A stretch of DNA of 64,000 nt. Origin: UBA4465 sp002292365 (GTDB lineage Bacteria > Bacteroidota > Bacteroidia > Cytophagales > Cyclobacteriaceae). Positions 36,253 through 46,605 of the stretch are shown one piece after another. The notes beneath the pieces were generated by a model that did no database searches, was not told the DNA's origin, and worked only from the letters and a program-made list of their open reading frames with translations. Positions within the stretch are counted from its first letter, which is position 1. Each line of letters starts with the position of its first letter. The stretch is taken from the NCBI GenBank assembly GCA_943788615.1, contig CALSQY010000004.1:496001-560000 (forward strand), in the 5' to 3' direction. The position numbers and the translations under genes are program-made.

Positions 36253-37662
36253 ATGCCCAAAATAAATAGTGATTTAGTTCTATTCAATGAACTGGTTGAA
36301 GTATTGTTAAATGAAGAACATAAGCATCCAGTAGCCGATCGAATAGAAGCTGACAAACTTTACGATACGCTAGACCTTTCGCTAAACTCCACTCCCATTG
36401 TTGATAATAAACTAAAAAATCTACTCAAAGAAGTAGTAATTTCTACGCCCAAAACAGCAACAAAATTATTCTTTAATCAACTTTTTGGAGGAAGACAAAG
36501 TAAGGCCATTTTGGGTGATTTACTTGCAGTAATGCTTAATAACAGCATGTATACCTATAAAGTTGCCGGTCCCCAAATTGGTATTGAACAAGAGATTATA
36601 AGAAAATCTTGTGAGATGATCGGTTATGGCCCTCAAAGTAATGGTACCTTTCCAACTGGGGGTTCAATGAGCAATTATATGGCCTTAGTTATGGCTAGAG
36701 ATACCAAAGATTCCCATTGTAGAGAAAAGGGTATGTCCAAACCAATGATTGTTTACACTTCTCGAGAATCGCATTATTCAAATTCAAAAAATGCAAGCTT
36801 TGCAGGAATTGGTAAGAGCAACATTAGATATATTCGTACTGATTCAAAAGGACAAATGCTCCCGAACCATTTAGAAGCACAAATTATTAAAGATCTCGAT
36901 GAAGGTTTTGTTCCCACTTATGTAAATGCTACCGCAGGTACCACCGTTTTAGGGAGTTTTGATCCAATAGATAAAATTGCTGATATCACGGAGAAATATA
37001 ATCTTTGGCTCCATGTCGATGGTGCATATTGTGGAAGCGTTATTTTCAGCGATAAATTTAAATATCTTGTTGATGGAATAGAAAGATCAAATTCTTTCAG
37101 CTATAATGCGCACAAGATGCTGGGGACCCCTCTAACTTGTTCAGTCCTGTTAGTAAACGATAAAAAACATTTACACAACTCCTTCAGTAATGATGCAGAT
37201 TATCTTTATCAAACAGATAGTGACGATTTCAACTTAGGTAAAACTTCGTTCCAATGTGGAAGAAGGAACGACGCACTGAAATTCTGGACACTTTGGAAAT
37301 CAATTGGGACTAATGGATTGAAACAAATTGTAGATGAACAATTTGAACTTGCAGATATTGCTCGAGCATACATTAAAAGCAATCCCGATTATACGCTATA
37401 TAGTTTTAATAATTCAATCTCAGTCTGTTTTAATTATCAAGGAATTGACCCAATGACACTTTGCACAGCCCTATATGAACATCAAATTACGGTCGTTGGC
37501 TTCGGGTCTTTTAATGATGATACATTTGTTAGACTGGTAACAATTAATACCAATAATAAAGAATATGATATTTTGAACTTCTTTAAAGTACTTGAAGCCT
37601 ACGTTAGTAAAAATTCAAAAATAAAAAAATTAAAGAAGGAAGTTCTGGAGCAGGCCGAATAA
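36253..37662 (+). CDS. PLP-dependent decarboxylase, probably cysteine sulfinate decarboxylase
   Basis: 469 residues, group II amino acid decarboxylase (GAD/CSAD family). PLP motifs: TGGSMSNYMAL, VDGAYCGS, and the Schiff-base Lys K288 in NAHKMLGT. The substrate-selecting positions read F78 in FFNQLFGG, and S98 and Y100 in NNSMYTY; from memory, animal CSAD has F/S/Y there and GAD has S/N/F, so cysteine sulfinate is favoured over glutamate. With the dioxygenase it would make hypotaurine, and taurine after oxidation. It is the last gene of the two-gene operon. Confidence 0.83.
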   Translation: MPKINSDLVLFNELVEVLLNEEHKHPVADRIEADKLYDTLDLSLNSTPIVDNKLKNLLKEVVISTPKTATKLFFNQLFGGRQSKAILGDLLAVMLNNSMYTYKVAGPQIGIEQEIIRKSCEMIGYGPQSNGTFPTGGSMSNYMALVMARDTKDSHCREKGMSKPMIVYTSRESHYSNSKNASFAGIGKSNIRYIRTDSKGQMLPNHLEAQIIKDLDEGFVPTYVNATAGTTVLGSFDPIDKIADITEKYNLWLHVDGAYCGSVIFSDKFKYLVDGIERSNSFSYNAHKMLGTPLTCSVLLVNDKKHLHNSFSNDADYLYQTDSDDFNLGKTSFQCGRRNDALKFWTLWKSIGTNGLKQIVDEQFELADIARAYIKSNPDYTLYSFNNSISVCFNYQGIDPMTLCTALYEHQITVVGFGSFNDDTFVRLVTINTNNKEYDILNFFKVLEAYVSKNSKIKKLKKEVLEQAE

Positions 37663-38037
37663 TTATGACAAGCATTTTGAAAAGGTAGTAACAAATGAAA
37701 TTTCCTGTTATTCAGGATTACTACAAAATATTTTTAATCTCCTCAAAAAGAATAAAACAAAAAATTGAGTAGCCTACTTTTGAATATATGCGCAATTACT
37801 AATATTTGAATTTTGTTATAATCTATCCCATTCCTGCTCATGCATAAAATAATTCTTTAAATTCTATTTTACATAGAGATTGTCAATCCATCAGGTCAAT
37901 AAGTGCTCCCAATTGTATTTTTATTTCAAAACATATTTGATAATAAAGCTATTATCGAATAGTGTAATTAAAATTATAGCCATCTGATAAATATTCAACG
38001 CAGGCATGTGGTCAAACTAATCTATTATGTACTCAAC
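37663..38037. other. Convergent intergenic region, 375 bases, no gene seen
   Basis: AT-rich spacer between the decarboxylase gene and the leftward SMP-30 gene. No coding frame, clear terminator hairpin or repeat was found; it may include decayed sequence. Confidence 0.4.
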
Positions 38038-38937
38038 TTATTTATAAGATTGAGATGCCCCTTTTATTTCCATTTTCAATTGATAAATGGCCTTTGATGC
38101 AGTAATGAAAAGGATGTCTCGATCAGGTCCACCGTAAGTCACATTTGCCGTCCAAGGTTCATCAATGTTGATCTGCTCAATTTTTTTACCTTTAGCATCA
38201 AAAATAGAAACACCGTCCCCTGTAAGGTAAACATTGCCTTGCGCATCAAGGGTCATCCCATCTGATCCCATCGCTACGAATGGTCTTTTATTGGATAAAT
38301 TTCCATCGGCTTCTATTTGATAACTATACGTCATTTGACCATCTATATCGGCAACATATAACAAGGATCCATCGGGGGTGCCTATAATCCCATTGGGTTG
38401 CTCTAAACCTGTAGCTACTGTGCTTACTACACCTGTTGGTGATAAATAATAGACATGGTTAGAGGACAAATAGGGCGCAGTATGTTGCCAATAAGGACGT
38501 TGATAAAAAGGGTCAGTAAAATAAACGCCACCTTTGGGATCCACCCAGAGATCGTTGGGTCCGTTCAATCGCGTGCCTTGAAAATCCTTTAAAAGAACCT
38601 CGATATTTTTATCAGTATCAATTTTCCATAATTGACCCAACGCATCGGCGCAAGCATATAAATTATCCTCTGCGTCAAAATACAAACCATTGGCACGACC
38701 CGATGGTGTTAAGAAAATTTCAAGTTCACCATCAACTGACCATTTAAGTATTTGATTGTTGGGCTGATCGGTAAAATAAACATTGCCCCGACTGTCAACA
38801 GCTGGGCCTTCGGTGAATTCAAAATGATCCGCTATTTTTATCAATTGAGCATCCTTAGCAACAATTGTAGATACTTGTGCAGCAATCTTCTGAGAGGTAA
38901 CTGAACTCACCACAAATAATATGAGTAAATATTTCAT
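38038..38937 (-). CDS. SMP-30/gluconolactonase family protein, exported
   Basis: 299 residues with a Sec signal ending KIAAQ. Six-bladed propeller signatures: FTEGPAVDSRGNVYFTDQPN, RLNGPNDLWVDPKGGVYFTDP, LEQPNGIIGTPDGSLLYVAD and DGMTLDAQGNVYLTGDG, which supply the Glu, Asn and Asp metal ligands. Probable lactonase acting on a sugar lactone in the periplasm. It lies 25 bases downstream of the sulfatase gene in one operon, suggesting breakdown of sulfated carbohydrate. Confidence 0.88.
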   Translation of the reverse strand: MKYLLILFVVSSVTSQKIAAQVSTIVAKDAQLIKIADHFEFTEGPAVDSRGNVYFTDQPNNQILKWSVDGELEIFLTPSGRANGLYFDAEDNLYACADALGQLWKIDTDKNIEVLLKDFQGTRLNGPNDLWVDPKGGVYFTDPFYQRPYWQHTAPYLSSNHVYYLSPTGVVSTVATGLEQPNGIIGTPDGSLLYVADIDGQMTYSYQIEADGNLSNKRPFVAMGSDGMTLDAQGNVYLTGDGVSIFDAKGKKIEQINIDEPWTANVTYGGPDRDILFITASKAIYQLKMEIKGASQSYK

Positions 38938-38962
38938 TTAAATACACTTCGGTGTTTACAAA

Positions 38963-40351
38963 CTATTTCAATTCAAATTTTACCTTATGTTTTTGCGCAT
39001 ATCCCAACATTTTTTTGAATACCTCGGGATGACCTTCTTTTACATCTTGAGTCTCCATAGGATCGTTCGCCAAATCATAAAGCGTTAAATCAATGGTGGC
39101 TTGCTCATATTTTCCAGGAATACCATCGTTACCTGGAGAGGGACGTGTTCTATAATTATGAGGCAGGTGCAATTTCCACCGACCACTTCCGCTCATCACA
39201 GACTCTAATCTTGGCCCTGTCGTAAATGCATAATAATCATGTGGAGACATTTGCGTTTCTCCTGAAATTAAATCCCAGATGTTTTTACCATCTATCGGCT
39301 GCGGTGGTAAAGGGGTCTCTGTTAAATAAGCAATGGTTGGTACTAGATCAATAGATAGAAATGTCTGATCTGAAACCGAACCCTGAGCCAACTTATCAGG
39401 ATATTTGATGATACATGCCACTTTCGTCCCACCATCAAATGAAGTCCCTTTGGCTTCCCTAAAGGGAGTAGTTCCCGCATGATTCCCATAAGAAATCCAT
39501 GGCCCATTGTCAGAGGTGAAGATCACAAGTGTCTTCTCATCAATACCTGCCACACTTAAAGCATCCATGATCTGACCTATAGATGCATCTAACTCTACAA
39601 TGACATCCCCATAAAGCCCCACTCCTGACTTTCCTTCAAAGGCTTCATTACAAAACAGTGGGACATGGGGCATTGAATAGGGAACGTATAAAAAAAAGGG
39701 TTGCATTGCATGATCATTAATGAAATTTACGGCATCATCTGTGGCCCATTTCGTTAAGTTACGTTGATCTGTTTTGGAAAGAGCTTCTATTTCTACCTGA
39801 CCATTTTTCCAATACTGGAGCGGGAATTTCCCCCAAAATTCTGGATTCTCCGGATGATGTTCCCACATATCGTTGCTGTACATGAGCCCAGAGGAAACAT
39901 CAAATCCGCGTTGATGGGGACGCGTGTCTTCTTGATCTCCTAAATGCCACTTACCAAAAATCCCTGTTTTATAACCATCTGCACGATAAATTTCAGCCAT
40001 TGTAGGAAAATCAGATGACAATCCTTTTTCCTTTGGAGCGTGCGCATTAAAGACCTTCGTTCTTCCTGGATAACATCCCGTTAATAAGGCTGCCCGAGAA
40101 GCAGAGCAAATGGCTTGTGGTACATAAAAGTTTCGATAAACAACTCCTTCTTGAGCCAATTGGTTCACATTGGGTGTCTTTATTCTCTTTTGTCCAAAGG
40201 GTTCAAAATCACTCCATCCCGAATCATCTAAAAAGATAATGACCACATTGGGCTTATTGTTCCTAAGAGGTTCAAACGTTCCACATCCCATCAAGAAACT
40301 CAGACGGAGTAGCACTGTCAATAAAATAAAAATTTTCGGATAATGCATCAT
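38963..40351 (-). CDS. Sulfatase (arylsulfatase family, S1) lipoprotein
   Basis: 462 residues with an N-terminal lipoprotein signal (LSFLMGC, Cys 23). Metal residues in FLDDSGWSD (D42, D43) and the formylglycine site C82-S-A-S-R86 in the form C-x-A-x-R, followed by ALLTGCYPGR; further family motifs KWHLG, FTSDNGPW and HAGTTPFREAKG. The Cys must be matured to formylglycine by an enzyme encoded elsewhere. It hydrolyses sulfate esters, likely on polysaccharides. Confidence 0.92.
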   Translation of the reverse strand: MMHYPKIFILLTVLLRLSFLMGCGTFEPLRNNKPNVVIIFLDDSGWSDFEPFGQKRIKTPNVNQLAQEGVVYRNFYVPQAICSASRAALLTGCYPGRTKVFNAHAPKEKGLSSDFPTMAEIYRADGYKTGIFGKWHLGDQEDTRPHQRGFDVSSGLMYSNDMWEHHPENPEFWGKFPLQYWKNGQVEIEALSKTDQRNLTKWATDDAVNFINDHAMQPFFLYVPYSMPHVPLFCNEAFEGKSGVGLYGDVIVELDASIGQIMDALSVAGIDEKTLVIFTSDNGPWISYGNHAGTTPFREAKGTSFDGGTKVACIIKYPDKLAQGSVSDQTFLSIDLVPTIAYLTETPLPPQPIDGKNIWDLISGETQMSPHDYYAFTTGPRLESVMSGSGRWKLHLPHNYRTRPSPGNDGIPGKYEQATIDLTLYDLANDPMETQDVKEGHPEVFKKMLGYAQKHKVKFELK

Positions 40352-40451
40352 GAGCGTAGAATAATCAAAAAATCATTAATATAGAAGAAGGTGAGGCTTA
40401 ATAATAAAAACATCTTCGATGAAATTAATTCAAAATATTCATAATAACTAG

Positions 40452-40907
40452 AAGTCCCAATATTGTTTTTTTATTCTACTAATATTTTTCGTCATCTCCT
40501 TTATAACCAACATTTTAGGACCTTTAAAGCCTAATATTATCGAGAGTTTTGACGTTAGTTTGACCTCAGTCTTTTTCATGCTATTTGCTTTTTTATTGCC
40601 TATAGTGTCATATCTATTTCGGCAGGCATGCTACTTCTTAAATTCAAAGAAAAGCATCTAATCGTTTTGACTTTCGTCGTGATATTTTTCGATGTAATCC
40701 TCTCAGCGCTACTCCCAAGCTATCTCACTGCTTTGTTTTTATTCTTCATCATTGGTTGTGGTATGGCCATACTTCAAGTAGTCATTAACCCTCTTTTAAG
40801 AGTCACTGGTGGCGAAGAACATTTCGCAATGTATGTTTTTGCACAATTAGTTTTTGGATTTGCCTTCTTTTTACATTTATTATTTTGTGATTCTTAAATT
40901 TTGGTAA
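40452..40907 (+). pseudogene. Remnant of a FucP-like sugar MFS transporter
   Basis: Reading 40452 onward gives SQYCFFILLIFFVISF and TNILGPLKPNIIESF, like the first helix of the L-fucose/glucose permease family. A frame change near 40605-40620 leads to SISAGMLLLKFKEK and then GMAILQVVINPLLRVTGGEE, the family helix-4 motif. Another shift near 40860 gives FASFLSP-like sequence, ending at 40907. Only about 150 of some 400 residues remain, with no start codon in place. Clearly a decayed gene next to the sulfatase operon. Confidence 0.72.
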
Positions 40908-41648
40908 TGATGCTAACTGAAATCGTGCGATATTTTCACCATAAATAAGAATATGGAGATAATTACCTTTTAATTTCTGCGACGTGGATAAGGCGAAAAC
41001 CATTTGAACACTCGAAATAGAGGTAATCTCTTCAATAAATCAGTCCAAATAAGTTGTGCTGATATAATAATCAGCGTTTCTGGATACGCTATAACTCCAA
41101 TTATTCATCGACCATAAGCCATCGATATATTCTTTTGCCTTTTTCGTTATCATATTAATAATTGCCTTTGTTAGATTTTTGGCCTTATCTCTAAACACAT
41201 TTGGACACAATTCCCCTAACCTTCTGATTAGAAGAGATGTGTCACTAGAATTTAACTTTGCCTCCGTTGGGTTTTTGTTTCACCCGAAACATAACGCTAC
41301 AACCATACAACAATGCGCTAATCTGTAAACTCTTGAATACATATATAGTTTATTTCCCCCGCTAGGCGTTTTACTTGCACCTGCCTCGCTCATTCTGCTA
41401 TTTTCTATGAGCATTACTTATTATTAGCCGAAAAGTATTTAGCCAAAAAACTAATAAAGAGACATTTCAATTATCTCTATTAGTATAACGTAAAAATTGA
41501 AAAATTTTGAATGAGAAGTAGCAGTTTTTTCAAAAAAAATCCTGGAACATAAAAATTGCCAAATAACTGTCAAGAAATAAGTAGATTCAAAGGTAATCTG
41601 TAAATAAAAAAGCCACATACATAAAATGTAAGTGGCTGATAATCATTG
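40908..41648. other. Long intergenic region with no recognised gene
   Basis: About 740 bases between the MFS remnant and the tRNA. On the minus strand an open stretch from about 41286 to a stop at 41040-41042 reads plausible protein (KEYIDGLWSMNNWSYS) but lacks a credible start, and a 37-codon frame precedes it (start about 41408). Neither resembles a family I know. Probably decayed sequence. Confidence 0.35.
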
Positions 41649-41722
41649 TGGGCCCACCAGGACTCGAACCTGGGACCACCTGATTATGAGTCAGGTGCTC
41701 TAACCAACTGAGCTATAGGCCC
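41649..41722 (-). tRNA. tRNA with CAU anticodon (Met elongator or Ile2)
   Basis: 74 bases forming a full cloverleaf: acceptor GGGCCTA pairs with TGGGCCC, D-arm GCTCAGTTGGTTAGAGC, anticodon loop CTCATAA, T-arm CCAGG-TTCGAGT-CCTGG, discriminator A. The CCA end is not encoded (CAA follows). CAU may be elongator Met, or Ile2 after lysidine modification; the sequence alone did not let me decide. Confidence 0.93.
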
Positions 41723-42126
41723 ATGCTTTAATGAGCGCAATTTTAGTCGATTTCTGTGAATATACCAACGTATAGAAATCGTATTTTATGAGAAATATTA
41801 AATAATTAACCTCTCTCTAGCATGTACTTGAGCCTTCAACTTTCGATAACCCTTACCCATTACGGTATATTACGCTTTATTTGCTCGTTATTCAACTTTA
41901 AAACATATTTTTTTAACATTTACGAAGATTTCATAAATTAAATGCCCTATTTCATTTGAAAATAATAAATATTTAAAAAAATCTTAATTTTTTATGAATT
42001 ATGTAAAAAAATAGTCATAAATTTTATTTTTTTACTTTTAAAAGAATCTTTTTGAAGCATCTTATTTATTTTTGTTAAATCTAGTAGTACCAATCTCCCT
42101 CTTCAAGAATATCAAATTAAAGAAAT
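41723..42126. other. Intergenic region, 404 bases, likely gltB promoter region
   Basis: AT-rich, no coding frame. TATTTTTG at 42067-42074 matches the TAnnTTTG -7 box of Bacteroidota promoters about 50 bases before gltB, but no TTG at the right distance was seen, so the call is tentative. Confidence 0.35.
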
Positions 42127-45100
42127 ATGAGCAAAGGCCTTTATGATCCCCAATTTGAACATGACTCATGTGGTGTTGGTTGCATCACGGACTTTAAAGG
42201 CGTCAAATCCCATGCCATCGTTAAAGATGCATTAACTATGCTAGAAAACATGGAGCACAGGGGTGCTACCGGTTCAGATCCCGATACCGGTGATGGTGCT
42301 GGTATTTTAATTCAAATACCTCATGATTTTTTGGAAGAACAATTACAAACTTTCGGGATTCCACTTCCTAAAGCAGGTCTTTATGGAGTTGGAATGGTCT
42401 TCTATCCTCAATACTATGGTACTAGAGAACTTTGTAGGAAAGTCATAAATGATTGCATGACTACAATGAATTTTAAACTCATCAGCTATCGATTGGTTCC
42501 AACAGACGCCAATGTACCGGGACATGAGTCAAAGTCCGTAGAGCCTTACATCGAGCAGCTTTTTCTGGTGCATGAGGATAATACCGTTAAAGGTAATGAC
42601 CTTGAACGTAAACTATTTGTATTAGGTAATTACATTACGCATCAAATAAATAATTATGTGCAAGCCGCCAATGATGAATTTTATATTGCCTCTCTATCTT
42701 GCAATACCGTCATTTATAAAGGCCAACTCAAAACTGACCAATTAAGAAGCTATTATCATGATCTTCAGAATGAACGCCTCACCTCCGCTTTGGCCATTGT
42801 GCATTCAAGATTTTCAACTAATACCTTTCCCAATTGGAAGTTGGCCCAGCCGTTTAGATACATTGCCCACAATGGAGAAATCAATACCATTCGCGGAAAT
42901 GTCACTAAAATGAGATCTAAAGAGGCCTTGATGCATTCATCGTATTTTTCCTCAAAGGAATTATCCTACTTGATGCCCATTACAGATCCTAATAATTCTG
43001 ATTCTGCAAATCTAGATGGCTTGGTAGAATTACTAACCTTATCTGGTCGAAGCTTACCTCATGTCATGATGATGCTCGTCCCAGAAGCCTGGCAGGGCAA
43101 CGAACAAATGGATACAAACAGAAAGGACTTCTACAAATACCATGCAGCCATGATGGAACCATGGGATGGTCCAGCCGCCCTCTTTTTTACGAACGGAAAA
43201 CAAATTGGAGCCACTTTAGATCGCAATGGACTGAGACCCGCCCGTTATTGTATTACCTCAGATCACCGACTCATTATGGCTTCTGAAGCAGGGGCCATTG
43301 TTACAGATGAGGCCAAAATCATCAAGAAAGGTAGACTCCAACCCGGAAAGATGTTACTAGCCGATTTGTCTTTAGGCGTTATTTATGATGATTCGCAGAT
43401 AAAAGCACTAGTTTGTGATGAAAAGCCCTACAAAAAGTGGCTAAAGAAACAACGGATCAAGTTAAGGCTCATGCCTATTCCTGAACTTCATGCAAAGACC
43501 ATCGAACCCCACAGACTTACCACCAGACAGATCTCCAATGGTATGACCGAGGAGGATGTCAAAATAACAATTTTACCTTTTGCTCGCACCGGGGCGGAAC
43601 CTTTGGGATCTATGGGCTCTGATGTTCCACTGGCAGTCCTTTCAAAGCAAAGTCAGCATATTTCCAATTACTTTAAACAATACTTTGCTCAAGTAAGTAA
43701 TCCTCCCATCGATCCTATTCGTGAAAGACTTGTGATGTCTTTGTATACCAGAATAGGAAAATCTTTAAATTTATTAGAAGAATCAGCTGAGCACACCAGG
43801 CAAGTCCATATCTCTCAACCCATCCTTTCTAGAGATGATTTTTATAGAATAAAGGGATTGGCAAGTCATGGAATGGATTACTACATTATTGATGCCACCT
43901 TGGATGTCGCCAATAAAGAGACCTTGCGCATGGCCATAGGTAGAATCTGTAACGAAGCGGAAGATGCCATCAATAAAGGTAACAGTGTGCTTATCATTTC
44001 TAACAGAAAGGAAAGTAAATACAAAGCTGCCATTCCTAGTTTACTCGCCACAGGATCAGTGCATCATCATTTGGTTAATAAAAAATTACGGACCCAGGCA
44101 GGTCTCATAGTAGAATGCAGTGATGCATGGGAAACACATCACTTTGCAACTATTATTGGATACGGTGCCAGTGCCATATATCCCTACCTTACCTATGATA
44201 CCATTCAAAACGCTTACAATACTCAAGCATTAAATACTGAGCAACCATTGGATTATTATTTTGATAATTTTCGGAAGGGGATCGGTAAAGGCCTTTTGAA
44301 AATTTTGTCTAAAATGGGTATCAGCACCTTACAATCTTATCAATCCTCACAAATATTTGAATGTATTGGTTTAGGTCAAGAAGTCATCGCTACCTGCTTC
44401 AAAGGGACTGTGAGCCGTTTAGATGGATTGAATTTTGATGATTTAGGCAAAGAAGTGATTATCAAACACCTCGCTGGCTACAACAAAAGTGAACATCAAC
44501 TTTTGGAAGCAGGGGGGTATTTTCAATGGAAACAAAAAGGCGAGAAGCATCTGCTCAATCCTGACACCATCCACTTGCTTCAAAAATCTACCCGCCTCAA
44601 TGATTATGAGCTTTTTAAAAAGTTTACAAGAAAAGTACATGGAGAAGATAGGGACATCATTAACGTGAGAGATTTATTTGAATTTAAATACAGACAAGCA
44701 ATCTCGGTTGAAGAAGTAGAACCTGTTGAAAATATTTTAAAGAGATTTGCGACTGGTGCCATGTCATTAGGATCAATATCACATGAGGCTCACAGCACGC
44801 TAGCCATTGCAATGAATCGCATTGGAGCCAAAAGTAATAGCGGAGAAGGCGGCGAAGACAGTAAGAGATATCTCAAAAAAGAAAATGGAGATTGGGAACG
44901 ATCTGCCATTAAACAAGCCGCTTCAGGACGATTTGGGATGACAATAGAATATTTAAATAATGCAGAAGAACTACAAATTAAAGTGGCTCAAGGAGCTAAA
45001 CCTGGTGAGGGGGGTCAATTACCTGGTCATAAAGTTAATGACTATATTGCTAAAGTCAGGCACAGTACGCCGGGAGTTGGACTTATATCTCCTCCACCCC

Positions 45101-46605
45101 ATCATGATATTTACTCAATAGAAGATCTTAAGCAACTTATATCAGATCTTAAAAATTCAAATTCAGCCGCTCGAATTAATGTGAAACTTGTCTCGGAAGC
45201 TGGTGTAGGTACTATTGCAGCTGGTGTTGCGAAAGCAAAAGCAGACGTTATTTTGATCTCAGGAGCCGACGGAGGTACGGGAGCTAGCCCAATAAGTTCA
45301 GTAAGACATGCGGGATTACCTTGGGAAATGGGTCTTGCCGAAGCACATCAAACCCTCGTCCGAAACAATCTGAGAAGTCGGGTAACCCTGCAAACGGATG
45401 GTAAAATCATGACTGGCCGTGATCTCGCCATTGCTACCCTCTTAGGTGCAGAAGAATACGGCATCAGTACCGCAGCACTTATTGTTGAAGGCTGCATCAT
45501 GATGCGAAAATGTCACCTAAACACTTGCCCTGTGGGCATTGCAACGCAAGACCCGGAACTACGTAAATTATTCACGGGAGATCCAGATCACGTGGTGAAC
45601 TTTTTTACCTTGTTGGTCATGGATTTCAGAGAGATCATGGCAGGACTTGGCTTCAGAACGGTGAACGAAATGGTCGGAGAATCACATGTCCTCAAAATGA
45701 GATCTGATATAGATCATTGGAAAATCAATCGATTGGACTTTACTCCTGTCTTACATTACGAAAAAGCTCCTGGACATGTAGGTACTTATAAAAAGATAGA
45801 CCAAAATCATCATCTTGAAGAAGCCTTAGATTGGCAGCTGATAGAGGCCATTGATCAATCTAAATCACCTAAAGATTTGTACTTTCCGATCCTCAATACC
45901 CATCGATCTGTGGGTACCTTACTGTCAGGACACCTTATCCGCCAAAAGAAAATGATCACCCAACCTGTGAAGATTACTTTTACCGGTAGTGCAGGTCAGA
46001 GTTTCGGTGCTTTTCTTTCCAAAGGGCTCGATTTTCGCCTTATGGGCGAAGCAAATGATTATGTAGGAAAAGGGTTGTCGGGTGGTATCATATCCATCAA
46101 ACCAAATGAACATTCAACCCTTACACCGGATGAACACATCATCATAGGTAATGTCACTTTGTATGGTGCAACTTCAGGAGAAATCTATGTCAATGGACAG
46201 GCTGGAGAACGATTTTGTGTGAGGAACTCTGGTGCTGAAGCTGTCGTTGAAGGCATCGGAGATCATGGATGCGAATACATGACCGGAGGCTTAGCTATCA
46301 TTTTGGGTGCCGTCGGTAGTAATTTTGGTGCAGGTATGAGCGGCGGCACAGCCTATGTTTATGACGAAAAAAATAATTTTTCCGAAAACTGTAATATGGA
46401 AATGATAGATATTGATCCCCTGAAGAAGGACGACGTCAATTTACTGCACACAAAATTAAATGAACATATAAAACGAACGGATAGTCCTAAAGCAATTGAG
46501 ATTTTAAATCATTGGGATACCGCTTTAAAATATTTCAAGAAAGTGATGCCAATAGAACTCAAGCGCGTATTAGCAGATCAAAAAACCTCTAAAAAAGTAG
46601 CCTAA
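42127..46605 (+). CDS. gltB: Glutamate synthase large subunit
   Basis: 1492 residues, full length. The N-terminal amidotransferase nucleophile is C15 in HDSCGVGCI, exposed after removal of a short propeptide. The central and FMN-binding synthase domains follow (GGEDSKRY, AKPGEGGQLPGHKV, ISGADGGTGASP), then the 3Fe-4S cysteines in CHLNTCPVGIATQ, and the C-terminal GXGXG helix domain (GNVTLYGATSGE). It makes two glutamates from glutamine and 2-oxoglutarate. The stop TAA overlaps the ATG of gltD by one base. Confidence 0.97.
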   Translation: MSKGLYDPQFEHDSCGVGCITDFKGVKSHAIVKDALTMLENMEHRGATGSDPDTGDGAGILIQIPHDFLEEQLQTFGIPLPKAGLYGVGMVFYPQYYGTRELCRKVINDCMTTMNFKLISYRLVPTDANVPGHESKSVEPYIEQLFLVHEDNTVKGNDLERKLFVLGNYITHQINNYVQAANDEFYIASLSCNTVIYKGQLKTDQLRSYYHDLQNERLTSALAIVHSRFSTNTFPNWKLAQPFRYIAHNGEINTIRGNVTKMRSKEALMHSSYFSSKELSYLMPITDPNNSDSANLDGLVELLTLSGRSLPHVMMMLVPEAWQGNEQMDTNRKDFYKYHAAMMEPWDGPAALFFTNGKQIGATLDRNGLRPARYCITSDHRLIMASEAGAIVTDEAKIIKKGRLQPGKMLLADLSLGVIYDDSQIKALVCDEKPYKKWLKKQRIKLRLMPIPELHAKTIEPHRLTTRQISNGMTEEDVKITILPFARTGAEPLGSMGSDVPLAVLSKQSQHISNYFKQYFAQVSNPPIDPIRERLVMSLYTRIGKSLNLLEESAEHTRQVHISQPILSRDDFYRIKGLASHGMDYYIIDATLDVANKETLRMAIGRICNEAEDAINKGNSVLIISNRKESKYKAAIPSLLATGSVHHHLVNKKLRTQAGLIVECSDAWETHHFATIIGYGASAIYPYLTYDTIQNAYNTQALNTEQPLDYYFDNFRKGIGKGLLKILSKMGISTLQSYQSSQIFECIGLGQEVIATCFKGTVSRLDGLNFDDLGKEVIIKHLAGYNKSEHQLLEAGGYFQWKQKGEKHLLNPDTIHLLQKSTRLNDYELFKKFTRKVHGEDRDIINVRDLFEFKYRQAISVEEVEPVENILKRFATGAMSLGSISHEAHSTLAIAMNRIGAKSNSGEGGEDSKRYLKKENGDWERSAIKQAASGRFGMTIEYLNNAEELQIKVAQGAKPGEGGQLPGHKVNDYIAKVRHSTPGVGLISPPPHHDIYSIEDLKQLISDLKNSNSAARINVKLVSEAGVGTIAAGVAKAKADVILISGADGGTGASPISSVRHAGLPWEMGLAEAHQTLVRNNLRSRVTLQTDGKIMTGRDLAIATLLGAEEYGISTAALIVEGCIMMRKCHLNTCPVGIATQDPELRKLFTGDPDHVVNFFTLLVMDFREIMAGLGFRTVNEMVGESHVLKMRSDIDHWKINRLDFTPVLHYEKAPGHVGTYKKIDQNHHLEEALDWQLIEAIDQSKSPKDLYFPILNTHRSVGTLLSGHLIRQKKMITQPVKITFTGSAGQSFGAFLSKGLDFRLMGEANDYVGKGLSGGIISIKPNEHSTLTPDEHIIIGNVTLYGATSGEIYVNGQAGERFCVRNSGAEAVVEGIGDHGCEYMTGGLAIILGAVGSNFGAGMSGGTAYVYDEKNNFSENCNMEMIDIDPLKKDDVNLLHTKLNEHIKRTDSPKAIEILNHWDTALKYFKKVMPIELKRVLADQKTSKKVA

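Noticed and set aside
40803..41003. 66-codon minus-strand frame over the MFS remnant
   Set aside because: Overlaps the decayed transporter and has no protein-like features.
41200..41420. Possible integron attC site or other recombination site near the tRNA
   Set aside because: An ACCCAAC-like box occurs but no properly spaced partner box; too little to call a site.
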